Shown here piece by piece: positions 11,466 through 18,703 of a DNA stretch of 64,000 nt. The notes under the pieces were generated by a model. The model had not been told where the DNA came from, did no database searches, and worked only from the letters and a program-made list of their open reading frames with translations. A program made the translations under genes and the position numbers. Origin of the DNA: an uncultured bacterium (GTDB lineage Bacteria; Planctomycetota; Phycisphaerae; Phycisphaerales; SM1A02); assembly GCA_903891095.1 (NCBI GenBank), contig CAITDI010000030.1, positions 1-64,000 of the forward strand, read 5' to 3'. Numbering within the stretch: the first letter of the stretch is position 1; the number at the start of each line of letters is the position of its first letter.

Positions 11466-11970
11466 CGGGCACGTCTCGCTGAAAATGCTTCATCGGCGCG
11501 TCGAAATGCTTGCATGATCGGCGAGTGTGTCGTATAGTGTTTGAGTCAGCATCAAGAGCGGCGGAGTCATCCGCACGGCAACCGAGTCAGATCCGACCAC
11601 GGTGCCAAATCGATGCGGCTCGAAAAAGGCTGGAAATCAGCCTAAAACGAGCACAATTCAGGATCGAGCCAACGCTCCATCCCGCTCTTGATGTCGATGC
11701 GGTTCGAACGAACCAGTCGACGCATGTCGCATCGACGCGTTCGTTCCGCGACAACCTGAAGTGCATCCCGAGCGACGCGCGCGCCGTGCAACACACGGCG
11801 TGCGCTCCGGCAACCGGCCGCGAGGCACGGTGCCAGAACGATGCGGGCGGCGTGTGGGAAACACGCCGTCAACCTCGCGAATGCGAGCGCTGTGTGCTGC
11901 CTGATTCGGGCGGCGCGCGCGTCGCTGGGATGCGCGTCCAGCAGGCCGAAGTCGGCCGAGGAGTGCGCGC
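11466..11970 (+). other. 505-bp non-coding leader before the MoxR/VWA operon
   Basis: No convincing gene. The frames that are open here lack the strong G/C third-position bias of real genes in this window. A promoter-like pair lies at 11510-11538, leaving a leader of about 430 bases before the first operon gene. No long hairpin with a U-tract was found by eye, and I did not recognise a known riboswitch. Confidence 0.5.
11510..11538 (+). promoter_or_regulatory. Sigma70-like promoter candidate for the 11971-16484 operon
   Basis: TTGCAT at 11510-11515 and TATAGT at 11533-11538 are separated by exactly 17 bases, close to the TTGACA/TATAAT consensus. It sits just after cysS and in front of the long leader. 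AT-rich hexamers with ideal spacing are rare in this GC-rich DNA, which gives the site weight, but it is a by-eye call. Confidence 0.45.
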
Positions 11971-13023
11971 GTGTCTTTCCATCTCCCACCAACGGATTCC
12001 ATCGAGAATTCCAACGGGGTCTCCATCGCGGACTCCATCGCCCTCGACTCATCGGCGGCGTTCCAGCTGCTCGTCTGTGCGTCGTCGCAGGATGTGCGCG
12101 AGGCCGCGGCGGAAGCGCTTTGGCCCCGGCAGTACGCGGATCAGAATGAGCTCGAATGCAGCCACGAGCGGTTCGCCGATCTGCCGTTTGACACGCGGGT
12201 GTTGGCGTTGATCTGCGCTTCGGTGATCGCAAGGCAGCCATCGAGCACGCACAAGCTCCGCGCGGTGCCGCTCTATGAGTTCCTCGCGCCGCCGCGTTCC
12301 AGTGTGCATTCCGCGGAGAGGCCTGTCTTCCGCATCCAGTCGGGAAGGGCGGCGCGCACGCTCACGATGCCCGGCGGCTCCCCGCAGACGCTCGCGCGCA
12401 ACGCGGCGTTCGTGCTGCCCGGCTGTGCGGATGACACGGTGATTCAGCGCTGTTCGTGGGGCAGAGTCGAGTGTGAACCCTACAGCGATACGTACCAATG
12501 GTGCCTCGACGACTCTTCCGTGTATCTCAACCTCAGCAACCGCGCGCGCACGCGCGCGCGGTGGGGATCACAAGCTCCGGTCATCATCTCCGCGTCCGGC
12601 GAACAGCTCCACGAGCTTTCGTCTCCGCTGCAACGGATCTTCCAGGGCGAGCGGATCTCGTTGGGCACTTCGATGCTCATGAGGCTGGCGGCCGGCGGTT
12701 TGTCTGGCGCGGTGATCGCGTTCGACAACCAGCTGCCCATCGTGCGCGGGCGCCGTCCCCGCGATGCGACGCTGTCGATCGAGATCGGCCCGGACCTCGA
12801 GTCGCCGTTGGTTGGCAGGTGCTTCAAGGGCGACCTGTCGCCGCGCTACGACTTGAATTGCATCGGCCTCGGCGGCCGGGTGCGCGTGTCACTGCGGGAG
12901 GGCCGCACCATCGCGGAGCTCGACCTCATCGCCCGAAAGGTAGGCGTCTGGCATGGAACGCGTATCCGCGGGTCGTTTCAGTACCACCCGCAGTGCGCGC
13001 AGGTCGTCGCGGAGGTGGCGTGA
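11971..13023 (+). CDS. Unrecognised protein, first gene of MoxR/VWA operon
   Basis: 350 residues from a GTG start; function not recognised. There is no signal peptide or transmembrane segment. The first ~30 residues are Ser/Ile/Asp-rich (PPTDSIENSNGVSIADSIAL) and the DNA under them repeats TCCATCG. A mixed alpha/beta body follows with five cysteines between about 145 and 185 and a glycine-rich C-terminal third (GLGGRVRVSLREGR). The stop is one base from the next start, so it is cotranscribed with the second unknown, the AAA+ ATPase and the VWA protein. It may be an adaptor, substrate or effector of that module; this is inference from context. The start is uncertain, since no in-frame ATG is near. 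Confidence 0.6.
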   Translation: MSFHLPPTDSIENSNGVSIADSIALDSSAAFQLLVCASSQDVREAAAEALWPRQYADQNELECSHERFADLPFDTRVLALICASVIARQPSSTHKLRAVPLYEFLAPPRSSVHSAERPVFRIQSGRAARTLTMPGGSPQTLARNAAFVLPGCADDTVIQRCSWGRVECEPYSDTYQWCLDDSSVYLNLSNRARTRARWGSQAPVIISASGEQLHELSSPLQRIFQGERISLGTSMLMRLAAGGLSGAVIAFDNQLPIVRGRRPRDATLSIEIGPDLESPLVGRCFKGDLSPRYDLNCIGLGGRVRVSLREGRTIAELDLIARKVGVWHGTRIRGSFQYHPQCAQVVAEVA

Positions 13024-13024
13024 C

Positions 13025-14044
13025 ATGTGCGACCTGAAACCAAGCGCCTGCGGGTGCGCGCTCGACGTGCTGGACTGTTGCCGCGAGGAGGAGCGCGGTC
13101 GCGACGGCTGGGGGCGACCCGATGGATTCCTCGATCGCGGCCTGCTCGCGCATCCTGACGCGTTCGGGAAGGAGCTCGTGCAGACGCTGCGCGAGGCGCG
13201 CGACTGCGTGCTCCGCAAGGGCGATGCATGGTCGCAAGAGCTGCTGCTCGAGGCGTCAGCCCGAAAGGTGGATCGCGAGATCACGCGGATCCGGTGCGTT
13301 CTTGCGGGACGGCCGAAACGCGAGGAGCGGCAGACGCCGGCGCTCGTCCGCGTGCGGGGCGAACTCACGATCGCGCTCGCGTATCCGATTCCGTGCGGCG
13401 GAAGGCGGCTGTCGGTGCGCGTTCAGATCGACCTTCATCCCGACGTGGTGTACACGTCGGCAACGCGCGTCGAGCCGGACCCCGAGCTGCTCGCGCGCTG
13501 GTCCGCACTCGGGCACACCGCGCCGCCGCACTCGACGTGGATCTGCGAGCCGCCGAGCTGGTGCCTGGGTCATCACGGGCTGGCGATCGAACTGCTGCCG
13601 AACCCGAGCGGCTTTGCCGAGGCGATGCTGATCGCGCATCAGGGCGCCGGTCGCGTGCTGGTACCGACGCATGACCCGCACGCGACGTGCGTCGAGAGCG
13701 AGTGGCGCTCCGCGCGCGTGTTGCCCTCCGGCTGGTCGTACTTGAGCGCCGACCGCACGATGGGTTCGTCGCTCCCCGTCCTTCCCAACGGCGCGCCGCA
13801 TCCTGTGACGCATGTGCGCGTGCCCGACGACGAGATCTTCGCGCGCTGTGCTGCGCGCACGTGGGCGGCGTCACTCCGCGATTCGATCTGGCTTCGAAGG
13901 CGCAGCGAATCTGCGGCGCTGGGCGGCACGCAGTCGCACACGCATGCACGCGACCCGGAAGCAACTCAGGAAACAACCCACGAAACAACCCACGAAACAA
14001 CTCACGAACAGAACCAGGAAGACAACCAGGGAGAGAATCCATGA
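13025..14044 (+). CDS. Unrecognised Cys-rich protein, second gene of MoxR/VWA operon
   Basis: 339 residues; no family recognised. The N-terminus is cysteine-rich (MCDLKPSACGCALDVLDCC), which could bind metal. The centre has beta-rich text (LTIALAYPIPCGGRRLSVRVQ and HHGLAIELLPNPSG) and a WICEPPSWC pair of cysteines. The C-terminus is low-complexity Thr/His/Glu/Gln with three ETTH units encoded by 12-bp repeats at 13970-14005. There is no membrane segment. ATG 13025 comes one base after the upstream stop, and its own stop overlaps the AAA+ ATPase start (ATGA). Phage-baseplate or ubiquitin-like conjugation roles were considered but no diagnostic motif was seen. Confidence 0.62.
   Translation: MCDLKPSACGCALDVLDCCREEERGRDGWGRPDGFLDRGLLAHPDAFGKELVQTLREARDCVLRKGDAWSQELLLEASARKVDREITRIRCVLAGRPKREERQTPALVRVRGELTIALAYPIPCGGRRLSVRVQIDLHPDVVYTSATRVEPDPELLARWSALGHTAPPHSTWICEPPSWCLGHHGLAIELLPNPSGFAEAMLIAHQGAGRVLVPTHDPHATCVESEWRSARVLPSGWSYLSADRTMGSSLPVLPNGAPHPVTHVRVPDDEIFARCAARTWAASLRDSIWLRRRSESAALGGTQSHTHARDPEATQETTHETTHETTHEQNQEDNQGENP
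13970..14005 (+). repeat. 12-bp tandem repeat, three copies, in frame
   Basis: GAAACAACCCAC at 13970-13981 and 13982-13993, then GAAACAACTCAC at 13994-14005. It encodes Glu-Thr-Thr-His three times in the C-terminal tail of the second unknown gene. Its AC-rich composition differs from the surrounding GC-rich coding DNA. Confidence 0.9.
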
Positions 14045-15024
14045 CACCTTCGCAGATCCGCACCAACCTCGACGCACTCTGGAAGACCCGCTGGCCCGCC
14101 TTCATCTGGGGACCTCCCGGGGTAGGAAAGTCCGCGATCGTGTCGCAGCTCGCGGCCGAGCGCGGGCTCGAGCTCATCGACATCCGTGCGCCGCTGCTCG
14201 ATCCAACGGATCTTCGTGGGATTCCCGCGGTGGTCGGCGACCGCGCCGAGTGGTTCGCACCGTCGTTCCTGCCGCGCGCGGACGCGAAGCCCGGCATCCT
14301 CTTCTTCGACGAGCTCAATGCGGCGCCGCCGATCGTGCAGGCGAGTCTCTACCAGCTCGTGCTCGACCGGCGCGTCGGCGAGTACCGGTTGCCGGACGGC
14401 TGGCGCATCGTCGCGGCGGGCAACCGCGAGCAAGACCGATCGGTTGTGTTCCGCATGCCCGACGCACTGGCGAATCGTTTCGTGCACCTCCAGTTCGAGC
14501 CGGTGTTCGACGACTGGCGCCGCTGGGCGGTTACGCGCAGGCTGAACCCGACGGTGGTGTCGTTCCTCACGGTGCGGCGCGAATTGCTCCACAAGCCGGG
14601 CGGCACCGAGCGCGCGTTTCCGACGCCGCGTTCATGGGAGATCGCGGCGGACATTCTCGACGCGTACGGTCCGGACATCGCGACCGACGAGGTCCTCGCG
14701 GGCACGGTCGGCACGGGCGCCGCGGTCGAGCTGCAGGAGTTCATCGGGAGCGCGCTGTCGGCGGCGGAGATCGAGGCGGTGCTCGCGGATCCCGACGCGG
14801 CGAAACTCCCGAAGAAACTCTCGAGCCTCTACGTGCTCGTGAACAACATCGCGCGGCGGAGCGACGACCTCGTGGTCCGCGCGGCGGCGGGCCGGCTGCT
14901 GGCTCGTCTGCCGCTCGAGATCGCGACGCTGCTCGCGAAGGACCTGCTCAGCGCATGGCCGCGCTTCGTGACCGACGCGAACTTCAAGTCGTTCATCGAG
15001 CAGCACCGGGAGGCGTTCGCATGA
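14041..15024 (+). CDS. MoxR-type AAA+ ATPase
   Basis: 327-residue AAA+ ATPase of the MoxR/dynein-related group, which typically works with a VWA-domain partner to remodel or activate a client complex. Walker A is GPPGVGKS at residues 24-31; Walker B is ILFFDELNAA; sensor 1 lies in WRIVAAGNREQD; the sensor 2 region follows RELLHKPGGTERAFPTPRSWE. The C-terminal ~90 residues are a helical lid. The ATG overlaps the upstream stop, and its stop overlaps the start of the VWA gene, giving a strictly coupled pair. The client is unknown; the two upstream operon genes are the obvious candidates. Confidence 0.87.
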   Translation: MTPSQIRTNLDALWKTRWPAFIWGPPGVGKSAIVSQLAAERGLELIDIRAPLLDPTDLRGIPAVVGDRAEWFAPSFLPRADAKPGILFFDELNAAPPIVQASLYQLVLDRRVGEYRLPDGWRIVAAGNREQDRSVVFRMPDALANRFVHLQFEPVFDDWRRWAVTRRLNPTVVSFLTVRRELLHKPGGTERAFPTPRSWEIAADILDAYGPDIATDEVLAGTVGTGAAVELQEFIGSALSAAEIEAVLADPDAAKLPKKLSSLYVLVNNIARRSDDLVVRAAAGRLLARLPLEIATLLAKDLLSAWPRFVTDANFKSFIEQHREAFA

Positions 15025-16484
15025 TGCACGATGCACACCGCGCGGGAGGACGCGCTTTCGCGGGCGAAGACGCGGCGGAGGACGTCACCACCTTCGAGAC
15101 CGAGTCGATCGCGCGTACGCGCGTGGAGCGCGCGCGCATCGACATCCTGCTCGAGCATCCGTACTTCGCGACGGCGCTCCTTGCGATCCCGCTGCGTGGA
15201 ACCGCGGAGCGGGCGATCTCGAAGGCGCTCGTCACCGATGGACAGCGAATCGTGTACCGCCACGACCTGGTGGCGGCGCTGGATCGACCGTCCATTCGAC
15301 GGCTGATCATGCATGCGCTCGCGCACACGCTGCTGCGCCACCCCGAGCGGGGCGGGACGAGGGACTGGGATCGCTGGACGGTGGCCTGCGATATCGCAGT
15401 CGAGCTGCTGCTCCGCGATTTCGGAATGGACCGCGAGCAGGGGAGTGAGCAGAGCGCGAGTCCTGCGCGCTCCGAACCCGTGCTCAAAGAATTTGAGGGC
15501 CGCGCCGCCGAGGAGATCTACGAGGTGCTCGCATCGCAGCCGACGCGCGCGCTCGGCCCGCTCTCGGATCCGGCGGACGCGATGCTGCGACCAAGCGCTG
15601 CGGCGGATGCGCGTGCGAAGGTCGATGATGAAGACGACGACGGCAGCCGTAGGAGCGCGGAGGAGCGCCACGCGTCCGAGCGTGCGTCGTTCGAGCGTGC
15701 CGCCTCGGAGGATGAGGCTCCGACGGCGGTCGAACTGGAACGATTGACGCGGGGCTTTGCGACCAGCGTCAAGTCGACCAAGCCCGGCGGCAGTGCGGGC
15801 GATGGCAGTTCCGAGATCGACGCTGCACAGACGAGCAAGGTGCCGTGGCTCCAACTGCTCGCGCAGTTCATGCGCGAGCGGATCGGCCGTTCGTGGTCGT
15901 TCGCGCGGCCGAACCGAAAGCACTTGTGGCGCGGGTTGTATCTCCCAGGACCGAGCGAGCTCGAGGCGGGTCGCTTCGTCGTCGCGATCGACACTTCGGG
16001 ATCGATGTCGGATCGCGATCTGGGGATGATTCTGAGTGAGATCGATGCGATCAGCCGGATGTGCGCCTGCGAGCTCACGGTGCTGCAGTTCGACTCCGAG
16101 ATCCACGCGGTCGCCGAGTTCTCCCACCACGGTCAGGAGGACGCGTCGATCGGATCGACCCGCATCATGCGCATGTTCGGCCGTGGTGGCACCGATCTAC
16201 GCCGACCGTTCGAATGGGTCGACGAACAGCGGCGGAACGGTCGGTCGATCTCGGCGCTGATCGTGTGCACGGACGGATTCGGACCGCTGCCGGCGGCGGC
16301 GCCGCCGAGCCTACCCGTGCTGTTCATGCTGACGCTGAATCACGCCGCGCCCAAGTTCGGCGAGCACATCGTGCTGGGATGGTCCAGCTTCGGCACCACG
16401 GCACGCGTGGGCGGAGGTGACCCTGCGCTTTCGCTCGCCCGGATGTCCGCCGAAGAGGATATGGCGAGTGCGCTGGGCTTCTGA
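15021..16484 (+). CDS. DUF2201-like protein: degenerate metallopeptidase domain plus VWA domain
   Basis: 487 residues. The N-terminal part resembles the DUF2201 putative metallopeptidase: IMHALAHTLLRHPER at about 96-110 occupies the place of an HExxH helix, but reads HALAH (98-102), so the catalytic Glu is missing. A charged linker follows. The C-terminal VWA domain has a complete MIDAS: DTSGSMS with Asp324, the Thr in GRGGTDLRRPF, and the Asp in VCTDGFG. MoxR ATPases and VWA proteins commonly act as a pair, and here their genes overlap (ATGA). Either ATG at 15021 or at 15024 could be the start. It ends 27 bases from the convergent minus-strand operon. Confidence 0.82.
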   Translation: MMHDAHRAGGRAFAGEDAAEDVTTFETESIARTRVERARIDILLEHPYFATALLAIPLRGTAERAISKALVTDGQRIVYRHDLVAALDRPSIRRLIMHALAHTLLRHPERGGTRDWDRWTVACDIAVELLLRDFGMDREQGSEQSASPARSEPVLKEFEGRAAEEIYEVLASQPTRALGPLSDPADAMLRPSAAADARAKVDDEDDDGSRRSAEERHASERASFERAASEDEAPTAVELERLTRGFATSVKSTKPGGSAGDGSSEIDAAQTSKVPWLQLLAQFMRERIGRSWSFARPNRKHLWRGLYLPGPSELEAGRFVVAIDTSGSMSDRDLGMILSEIDAISRMCACELTVLQFDSEIHAVAEFSHHGQEDASIGSTRIMRMFGRGGTDLRRPFEWVDEQRRNGRSISALIVCTDGFGPLPAAAPPSLPVLFMLTLNHAAPKFGEHIVLGWSSFGTTARVGGGDPALSLARMSAEEDMASALGF

Positions 16485-16511
16485 ATCGCCGCGCGCGACC
16501 TGCCGTCGGGT

Positions 16512-16928
16512 CTATCGAATCGTCGCGAGCCTGCCCGTCGCGCAGTCGACGAGCATCGGGCGGTTCTCAACGCGGAAGATCTTGACGCAGCGCCCGCTCT
16601 CCGCGAGCGCCTGCTCGGCCTCGGCGTCGCTGAGCGTGTCGAGCATCGGGACCACGGAGGAGCTGACGACCGCGAAGTCGACCACGATCGGCCCAGGGCC
16701 GACGGCGGCGTAGTCGATCGCGTGGTTGGAGGCAAGCGAGCGCGGATCGGCATTCGTCGACCCATTGCGCGACAGCATGGAAAGCACGATCGCACCGAAC
16801 GCCAGGATCGCTGCGGCGGACGCGATGCGCGCGTTGCGGACGCGCCGCGCGCGGGCACGATGCAGTTCGCCACCAGCGGCCGCGAGGATCGCAGCACGTC
16901 GGGAGTGCACCGAATCATGCGCGTTCAC
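16512..16928 (-). CDS. Small single-pass membrane protein after ECF sigma factor
   Basis: 138 residues, not recognised. A basic N-terminal stretch (SRRAAILAAAGGELHRARARR) is followed by one transmembrane segment (IASAAAILAFGAIVLSML, about 38-55) and an extracytoplasmic domain of ~80 residues with two cysteines (GRCVKIF and LVDCATG). The GTG start overlaps the sigma factor stop (GTGA). Its position and N-in/C-out topology suggest an anti-sigma or envelope-sensing partner, but no ZAS-type zinc motif (HxxxCxxC) is present, so this is inference. Confidence 0.55.
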   Translation of the reverse strand: MNAHDSVHSRRAAILAAAGGELHRARARRVRNARIASAAAILAFGAIVLSMLSRNGSTNADPRSLASNHAIDYAAVGPGPIVVDFAVVSSSVVPMLDTLSDAEAEQALAESGRCVKIFRVENRPMLVDCATGRLATIR

Positions 16929-17461
16929 GAGACACCTCCGTCGCGGAGCCGGGCGACGATCCGGCGGAGCGCGCTTTCGACCGCATGCGGCGTCGCGCCA
17001 AGCGCGCGGGCGATGGCCTTGACACGCATGCCTTCGACGTGGCGCAGGCGGAGCAATGCGACTTCCTCGGCGTCGAGCCGCGCGAGCAGCGACTCGACGG
17101 CTTCGTCGGCACTGTCCGCGGCGGGTGTTCCCAGCAGGCGCGAACGCTCGCGGCGCTCGCGCCGCGACTCGGCCACGATCGTCGTGCGCGCCACGTTCAG
17201 CGCCGTCACCCGCATCCAGACGAGGAGTGCGGCGTGCGCATCGACGATCGGCGGGTTTGCGGCAAGCCTCATGAACATCTCCTGCAGGCAGTCGAGTGCG
17301 AACGATTCGTCTCGGCGGGTGATGCGCGCGATCGCGCTGACGATCCCCTCCGCGCAGCGGTCGTAGATCTCGGCGAGCGCCTCGCGCGAACCAGAGCGGA
17401 CCGCACGCGTGACGCGCGCGGCCCACTCGTCGTCGGATTCACTGGGCGCATCGGTGGTCAC
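16925..17461 (-). CDS. ECF-type RNA polymerase sigma factor
   Basis: 178 residues with the two-domain layout of extracytoplasmic-function sigma factors. Region 2 is recognisable as EALAEIYDRCAEGIVSAIAR ... LDCLQEMFMRL. Region 4 is EEVALLRLRHVEGMRVKAIA followed by RALGATPHAVESALRRIVAR, the helix-turn-helix for the -35 element. It starts with GTG 17461, which overlaps the stop of the upstream secreted protein, and its stop overlaps the start of the small membrane protein. Target promoters are not evident. Confidence 0.85.
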   Translation of the reverse strand: MTTDAPSESDDEWAARVTRAVRSGSREALAEIYDRCAEGIVSAIARITRRDESFALDCLQEMFMRLAANPPIVDAHAALLVWMRVTALNVARTTIVAESRRERRERSRLLGTPAADSADEAVESLLARLDAEEVALLRLRHVEGMRVKAIARALGATPHAVESALRRIVARLRDGGVS

Positions 17462-18621
17462 TTCTGGTTTCGGATGGCGTCGACGATCTCGCCGATGAGC
17501 CGGACGGAGTCGGCAGGTCCCTTCGCGAAGAGGAGCCGCGATGGCTCGTAGAAGCGCACCTTCATCTGCTCAGCGGTGCCGTTCGCCTGCATCGCGAAGT
17601 CGATGGCCTCGATGAGCCCCTTCATGCCGGCGCCTTCCGCGCCGGGCCAGTCGCCGAGGTCGAAGATGCGCTGCGTCATGGAGGCGGGCCGGTCGATTGG
17701 ATTCGCGCTGAGCTTCTCGGCGATCACGATGACGGGCCGCGTCTCGACCGGGGTCGGCGACTTGCCGTCCGTCGCGCGTGGCTCGGGTGCGATCACCGAG
17801 ACGGAGAGTTGACGACCCTCCGCCAGCGGGATCGACTGCAGCGACTGGAAGAACACCTCGGGTGCGACCCAGTTCACCGAGAGCGCGGGGATCGCGAGTG
17901 TGCCGACCGATTGCTCGGCGAGCACCACATTGCACTCCACGGTCGACCGCACGGCCTTCACGAGGTCGCCGAGCGTACCTCCCTCCCAGTTGATGTTGAC
18001 GGTCGAGCGCTCGCGTTGGATGAACTGCTCTTGTTCGCGACGGAGCCGCTGGGCGTCCCGACTGGTCAGCTCGACCGCCTCAAGCAGCTGGACGCGCTCA
18101 AGGTAGGCCGGCAGCGCCTCCTGCAGCGCTCCCTTCGCCTCCTGCACTTCCCATTGCGGCCCCGTGATCGTGACCATCGCCAGGGGAACATCGACGCTGA
18201 TGCTGGCGTGCGAACCGCGAGCCAGAAGGTCTCGTTCGACCGTGTCGGCGAAATGGTTGATGAAGGTGCGGCGGGACGTGCCCTTCATCGGCTCAGGACC
18301 GAAGTCAGGCGACATTCGGTTCGAGACCTCGACGAGCCTCGTGTCGATTGGAACGCGGACCGTGCATGGCGTCGTGTGCTCCGAGTAGCGTCGCATCTGT
18401 TCTGACAGGCGTGCGCCTTCCTCCTTGATTTCCTGGCGCCTGGGCGAATCCTGGGGCAGGCTGCCGAGTTCTGCCCCGAGCGCCTGCATGCGGGCGCGGA
18501 TCTGCACGAGTTGCTCGGTCGTTGCGGTCGCGGCAGGCGGCGTGGGTGGGTTCGGCTCCTGAGCGAGAGCGGGGACGCCGAGCAGGACGATGCTGAGGAG
18601 GATGGCGGTGAAGTGGCGCAT
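17458..18621 (-). CDS. Secreted protein with STN/secretin-N-like region
   Basis: 387 residues beginning with a signal peptide (MRHFTAILLSIVLLGVPALAQ). A Pro/Thr linker and a coiled-coil stretch (TEQLVQIRARMQALGAELGS) follow. The C-terminal half contains text like a secretin/TonB short N domain (VNINWEGGTLGDLVKAVRS ... VVLAEQSVGTLAIPALSVNW), as in proteins that contact outer-membrane secretins. ATG 18621 is chosen because it starts the signal peptide. It is the first gene of a three-gene operon with the sigma factor and the small membrane protein; overlapping GTGA junctions suggest one regulatory unit. Function is not established. Confidence 0.6.
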   Translation of the reverse strand: MRHFTAILLSIVLLGVPALAQEPNPPTPPAATATTEQLVQIRARMQALGAELGSLPQDSPRRQEIKEEGARLSEQMRRYSEHTTPCTVRVPIDTRLVEVSNRMSPDFGPEPMKGTSRRTFINHFADTVERDLLARGSHASISVDVPLAMVTITGPQWEVQEAKGALQEALPAYLERVQLLEAVELTSRDAQRLRREQEQFIQRERSTVNINWEGGTLGDLVKAVRSTVECNVVLAEQSVGTLAIPALSVNWVAPEVFFQSLQSIPLAEGRQLSVSVIAPEPRATDGKSPTPVETRPVIVIAEKLSANPIDRPASMTQRIFDLGDWPGAEGAGMKGLIEAIDFAMQANGTAEQMKVRFYEPSRLLFAKGPADSVRLIGEIVDAIRNQK

Positions 18622-18703
18622 AGAGGTGTACCTTTCAACGGACAAACCGCGCTCGCGGAGCGAACGCGTCGCGGGATCTTGCGATTTCGAGAAATTCACG
18701 CGC

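Noticed and set aside
11510-12211. 233-codon plus-strand frame in the operon leader
   Set aside because: No coding bias or recognisable text; it overlaps the better-supported gene at 11971 in another frame and its start coincides with the promoter candidate.
13812-14980. N-terminal extension of the VWA protein frame upstream of 15021
   Set aside because: The frame stays open to 13812 but overlaps the AAA+ ATPase gene, is Arg/Gly-rich nonsense, and a clean ATGA start exists at 15021.
16512-16928. Assignment of the small membrane protein as a zinc-type anti-sigma factor
   Set aside because: The HxxxCxxC motif is absent; only topology and position support the idea, so the call is kept neutral.
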